From Devosia equisanguinis (lineage in GTDB: Bacteria > Pseudomonadota > Alphaproteobacteria > Rhizobiales > Hyphomicrobiaceae): 8,891 bases of DNA. This document shows, piece by piece, positions 6,084 to 8,891 of the stretch; position 1 is the stretch's first letter; the number at the start of each line of letters is the position of its first letter. The stretch spans positions 1-8,891 of the forward strand of contig CAMDMH010000091.1 in assembly GCA_945901835.1 (NCBI GenBank), given 5' to 3'. Under the pieces are notes generated by a model. That model was not told the origin of the DNA. It ran no database searches and was given only the letters and a program-made list of their open reading frames with translations. A program made the translations under genes and the position numbers.

Positions 6084-7094
6084 ATGCAGGCATTCGAATC
6101 CTGGCTCTATCCGACGCCCGAAGGCCTCTACTGCGAGCCCGGCCGCTTCTTCATCGACCCGAGCCGCCCCGTCGACCGCGCCGTCGTCACGCACGGCCAT
6201 TCCGACCACGCACGCACCGGCCACGACCAGGTGATGGCTACACGCGAAACGCTCGCTGTCATGCGCCTCAGAATGGGAGCATCGGGCGCGGGACGATCAC
6301 CGCATCCGCTCGAACTGGGCGAGCCGCTCACCATCGGCGATGTCAGCGTCACCTTGCATCCCGCCGGACACATTCTCGGCAGCGCCCAGGTGCTGATCGA
6401 GTACAAAGGCGCGCGCGCCGTCGTAACCGGCGACTACAAGCGCCGCCGCGATCCGACCGCCGCCCCGTTCGAACTCGTGCGATGCGATCTTCTCGTCACC
6501 GAAGCGACGTTCGCCCTGCCGGTGTTTCGCCATGAACCAGACGCGCGCGAGATCGGACGGCTTCTCGCCTCGCTCGCCGCTTTTCCCGAGCGCGCGCATC
6601 TCCTCGGCGCCTATAGCCTCGGCAAGGCCCAGCGCCTCATCGCTCTGCTGCGCGAGGCGGGTTGGGATCGCACCATCTACCTCCATGGCGCGATGCTCGG
6701 CATGTGTGCCCTTTACCGCGACCTCGGCATTGAACTCGGTCCGCTCGAACCCTTCGCCGAAACGAACCGCGAAAGCCTCGCCGGCGAAATCGTTCTGGCG
6801 CCCCCATCGGCACTGGCCGACCGCTGGTCGCGCCGCATTCCCGATCCGGTGACGGCGTTCGCCTCGGGCTGGATGCGCGTGAAGGCCCGCGCCCGCCAGC
6901 GCGGCGTGGAGCTGCCGCTCGTCATTTCGGATCACGTCGATTGGCCCGAGCTGATCGCGACGATCGAGGATACCGGCGCGGAAGAGATCTGGGTGACCCA
7001 CGGCCGCGAGGAAGCCCTCGTCCGCGCCGCCACGCTGATGGGGCGCCGCGCCCGCGCCCTCGCCCTTCTCGGCCGGGAGGACGAAGCCGAATGA
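6084..7094 (+). CDS. Ligase-associated DNA exonuclease (metallo-beta-lactamase / beta-CASP-like fold)
   Basis: A 336-residue predicted metal-dependent nuclease related to the Artemis/Pso2 and mRNA 3'-end processing group. The metal-binding signature H-G-H-S-D-H is at residues 37-42, followed by His96 in PAGHILGSAQ, Asp117 in VTGDYK, His284 in ISDHVDW and His306 in VTHG. Together these give the expected two-metal site. The opening W-L-Y-P-T-P-E-G-L-Y and the YSLGKAQRL stretch are typical of the family encoded next to bacterial ATP-dependent ligases. The ATG at 6084 is chosen because family-like sequence begins right after it; the frame is open back to 6009, and no good ribosome site is seen before 6084. 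Its TGA overlaps the ATG of the ligase gene by 4 bases, so the two are translationally coupled. It probably trims DNA ends before sealing in a repair pathway; it is cytoplasmic, with no signal peptide. Confidence 0.9.
   Translation: MQAFESWLYPTPEGLYCEPGRFFIDPSRPVDRAVVTHGHSDHARTGHDQVMATRETLAVMRLRMGASGAGRSPHPLELGEPLTIGDVSVTLHPAGHILGSAQVLIEYKGARAVVTGDYKRRRDPTAAPFELVRCDLLVTEATFALPVFRHEPDAREIGRLLASLAAFPERAHLLGAYSLGKAQRLIALLREAGWDRTIYLHGAMLGMCALYRDLGIELGPLEPFAETNRESLAGEIVLAPPSALADRWSRRIPDPVTAFASGWMRVKARARQRGVELPLVISDHVDWPELIATIEDTGAEEIWVTHGREEALVRAATLMGRRARALALLGREDEAE
7075..7080 (+). promoter_or_regulatory. Ribosome binding site of the DNA ligase gene
   Basis: GGGAGG inside the end of the exonuclease gene lies 10 bases before the ATG at 7091. 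It supports this start over the longer open frame reaching back to 6941. Confidence 0.6.
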
Positions 7095-8695
7095 TCCCCT
7101 TCGCCGAACTCCTCGACCGCCTCGCCTACACGCCGGCGCGCAACGCCAAGCTCAAGTTGCTCGCCGGCTACTTCGCCGCGACGCCCGATCCCGATCGCGG
7201 CTGGGCGCTCGCGGCCTTGACCGACGGCCTGCCTTTCTCGTTTCCCGTGCGCCGCATACTCGCCGAGCTGATCGAGCCGCGCATCGATCCAGAACTCTAT
7301 CGCCTCTCCCGCGACTACGTCGGAGACACCGCCGAGACGGTCGCCCTACTCTGGCCCGAGCCTGACCCGGCCTCGCAAGCGCCGACACCTCCCCGCCTCG
7401 CCGATATCGTCGCCGAACTCGGCCTCATCGATCGCAACAGCCTCGGCGCGCGCTTGGCGTCCTGGCTCGACGCACTCGATCCCAACGGCCGATGGGCGCT
7501 CATCAAACTGCTCACCGGCGCCCCGCGCGTCGGCGTTTCCGCAAGGCTCGCCAAGACGGCGCTCGCAGAATGGTCGAGCCGCCAAGGGACAGGAGCGACC
7601 ATCGACGACATAGACGAAGTCTGGCACGGCCTGTCGCCGCCCTACCTCCCGCTGTTCGACTGGCTGTCGGGAAAATCCCCCCGGCCCGACATCTCAGGCG
7701 CGCCGGTGTTCCGGCCAGTCATGCTTTCACATGCATTGGAGGAGGAAGACCTCGTAGCCCTCGACGTCGGCCAGTTCGCCGTCGAATGGAAATGGGACGG
7801 CATCCGCGTCCAGGTCGCGAGCGGCCGGGGCGCGACACGGCTCTATTCACGCACCGGCAAGGACATCGGCCAGGCTTTCCCCGACATCGTCGAAGGCTGG
7901 AATGCAGAAGGCGTGTTCGACGGCGAATTGCTGGTCGTGCGCCAGGGCGAGGTCGCCCCCTTCTCCGATCTACAGAAGCGGCTCAATCGCAAGGCCGTCA
8001 CCGCTCGCATGCTCGCCGACCTGCCCGGGCATATCCGCATCTACGACGCTCTCATGATCGGCGAGGAGGATCTGCGCCAACTATCGTTCGACGAACGCCG
8101 CACAAGACTCGAAAGCTGGCACGCAGCAGCCCGCCCGCCCCGCACGGATCTGTCACCGATGCTCTCGCTGTCGGGCAAGGATGCACTGTTGGCCACCTGG
8201 AACGCGACACGCGGCAACGCCATCGAAGGCTTGATGTTGAAGCGCCGCGAAAGCCCGTATCTCGCAGGCCGCCCGCGGGGCCACTGGTTCAAATGGAAGC
8301 GTGCCGCACTCACCGCCGATTGCGTGTTGATGTACGCCCAGCGCGGCTCCGGCAAACGCTCGTCGTACCATTCGGATTTCACGTTCGGCGCTTGGGTCGC
8401 ACGTTCGGGCGTGGACGAACTGGTGCCCGTCGGCAAAGCCTATTTCGGCTTCACCGACGCCGAGCTTCTCGAACTCGATCGCTGGGTTCGCGACAACACG
8501 CTGGAGCGCTTCGGCCCCGTGCGCCGCGTGGCACCGGGCCTCGTCCTCGAAGTGGCATTCGACGCCATCCAGCGTTCGCCGCGCCACAAATCAGGAATCG
8601 CGATGCGCTTCCCCCGCGTCCACCGCATCCGCTGGGACAAGCCCCCCGCCGAAGCCGACCGCCTCGAAACGCTCGAACGCCTCATCGAAACCTGA
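7091..8695 (+). CDS. ATP-dependent DNA ligase ('cisplatin damage response' type)
   Basis: A 534-residue ATP-dependent DNA ligase. Residues 1 to about 200 form an all-helical N-terminal DNA-binding domain like that of eukaryotic ligase I. The nucleotidyltransferase core follows. Motif I is E-W-K-W-D-G-I-R with the adenylated Lys234, motif Ia LYSRTGKDI (251-259), motif III VFDGELLV (275-282), motif IV EGLMLKRR (379-386) and motif V WFKWKR (399-404). The C-terminal OB domain holds the motif VI-like R-H-K-S-G-I-A-M-R-F-P-R (498-509). All key residues are present, so the enzyme should be active. It seals DNA nicks using ATP, apart from the replicative NAD-dependent LigA. It overlaps the exonuclease gene by 4 bases. 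Relatives in alphaproteobacteria carry the cisplatin-damage name and are often followed by a DEXH helicase and a PdeM-type phosphoesterase, neither of which begins before the window ends. Confidence 0.95.
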   Translation: MIPFAELLDRLAYTPARNAKLKLLAGYFAATPDPDRGWALAALTDGLPFSFPVRRILAELIEPRIDPELYRLSRDYVGDTAETVALLWPEPDPASQAPTPPRLADIVAELGLIDRNSLGARLASWLDALDPNGRWALIKLLTGAPRVGVSARLAKTALAEWSSRQGTGATIDDIDEVWHGLSPPYLPLFDWLSGKSPRPDISGAPVFRPVMLSHALEEEDLVALDVGQFAVEWKWDGIRVQVASGRGATRLYSRTGKDIGQAFPDIVEGWNAEGVFDGELLVVRQGEVAPFSDLQKRLNRKAVTARMLADLPGHIRIYDALMIGEEDLRQLSFDERRTRLESWHAAARPPRTDLSPMLSLSGKDALLATWNATRGNAIEGLMLKRRESPYLAGRPRGHWFKWKRAALTADCVLMYAQRGSGKRSSYHSDFTFGAWVARSGVDELVPVGKAYFGFTDAELLELDRWVRDNTLERFGPVRRVAPGLVLEVAFDAIQRSPRHKSGIAMRFPRVHRIRWDKPPAEADRLETLERLIET

Positions 8696-8725
8696 GCCGC
8701 TCCCCTCGAACCCGCGCCAATTGTC

Positions 8726-8748
8726 CCCCTCCCCTTGATGGGGAGGGG
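8726..8748. repeat. G/C-rich hairpin after the ligase gene, possible terminator
   Basis: CCCCTCCCC (8726-8734) pairs with GGGGAGGGG (8740-8748) around the loop TTGAT, starting 30 bases after the ligase stop codon. It is followed by TTAGGGGTGGGG, with no T-run beyond two bases. This C-rich/G-rich form resembles a widespread intergenic repeat of alphaproteobacteria (from memory, not searched). It may help end transcription of the exonuclease-ligase pair. Confidence 0.65.
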
Positions 8749-8777
8749 TTAGGGGTGGGGTGACGATCTAGGGTAGC

Positions 8778-8832
8778 GCATCTGACGTTTGGTACCAGCT
8801 CGCGGCTAGCCTCTCGACCAAACGTCAGATGC
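8778..8832. repeat. 16-base perfect inverted repeat
   Basis: GCATCTGACGTTTGGT (8778-8793) and ACCAAACGTCAGATGC (8817-8832) are exact reverse complements separated by 23 bases. The sequence is less GC-rich than the genes nearby and differs from the REP-like elements at 2700 and 3971. It could be a hairpin, a repeat element or a pair of regulator half-sites before a gene beyond the window. Confidence 0.7.
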
Positions 8833-8839
8833 AAAAGCT

Positions 8840-8866
8840 ACACTAGAGCCCTGATGCTGCTAGTGT
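8840..8866. repeat. Short inverted repeat ACACTAG/CTAGTGT
   Basis: ACACTAG (8840-8846) and CTAGTGT (8860-8866) are exact reverse complements with 13 bases between them, 7 bases after the larger inverted repeat. The spacing resembles a dimeric regulator site or a small hairpin. With 7-base arms, chance is not excluded. Confidence 0.45.
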
Positions 8867-8891
8867 TCCTTTTGGTTACGACATTTGCTCC

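Noticed and set aside
6941..7090. N-terminal extension of the ligase frame into the exonuclease gene
   Set aside because: The extra 50 residues are Arg/Pro-rich shadow sequence; ATG 7091 has a ribosome site and the typical 4-base overlap.
7492..8763. A 423-residue + strand frame inside the ligase gene
   Set aside because: Arg/Pro-rich shadow of the ligase, which has all nucleotidyltransferase motifs in its own frame.

Overview
The window looks like chromosomal DNA of a GC-rich alphaproteobacterium, probably of the order Hyphomicrobiales (Rhizobiales). This is inferred from the strong G/C bias at third codon positions, a BcsS-type outer-membrane protein, the exonuclease plus ATP-dependent ligase pair, and REP-like palindromes between genes. 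No 16S or other species marker is present. Coding density is high: seven complete genes and one gene cut by the left edge. No gene-free stretch exceeds 300 bases.

Region 1 (1-3953, + strand) reads as one catabolic or accessory operon. It starts with the C-terminal part of a Gfo/Idh/MocA oxidoreductase, overlaps by 4 bases into a MarR-family regulator, and continues after 38 bases into a clear EutA homologue (an ASKHA-fold reactivase of ethanolamine ammonia-lyase). After 155 bases holding a double palindrome comes a two-domain cupin protein. No ethanolamine ammonia-lyase subunit (EutB/EutC) and no other eut gene is visible, so the enzyme served by this EutA is unknown. This EutA/cupin/oxidoreductase/MarR set is the most interesting part of the window.

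Region 2 (4043 to about 5900, - strand) converges on region 1 and holds two exported proteins. One is a BcsS-like outer-membrane barrel protein and the other, downstream of it, is an NMT1/SsuA-type periplasmic substrate-binding protein. Both lack their usual partners here (cellulose synthase genes, ABC permease and ATPase). A second pair of REP-like hairpins lies between the converging cupin and binding-protein genes and may end transcription from both sides.

Region 3 (6084-8695, + strand) is a DNA-repair pair with a 4-base overlap: a metallo-beta-lactamase-fold ligase-associated exonuclease and an ATP-dependent DNA ligase of the type named 'cisplatin damage response' ligase. In many relatives a DEXH helicase and a phosphoesterase follow. 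Here the ligase is followed by 196 bases of non-coding DNA up to the window edge, holding a G/C-rich hairpin and two further inverted repeats.

No tRNA, rRNA, CRISPR array, transposase or integrase was seen.
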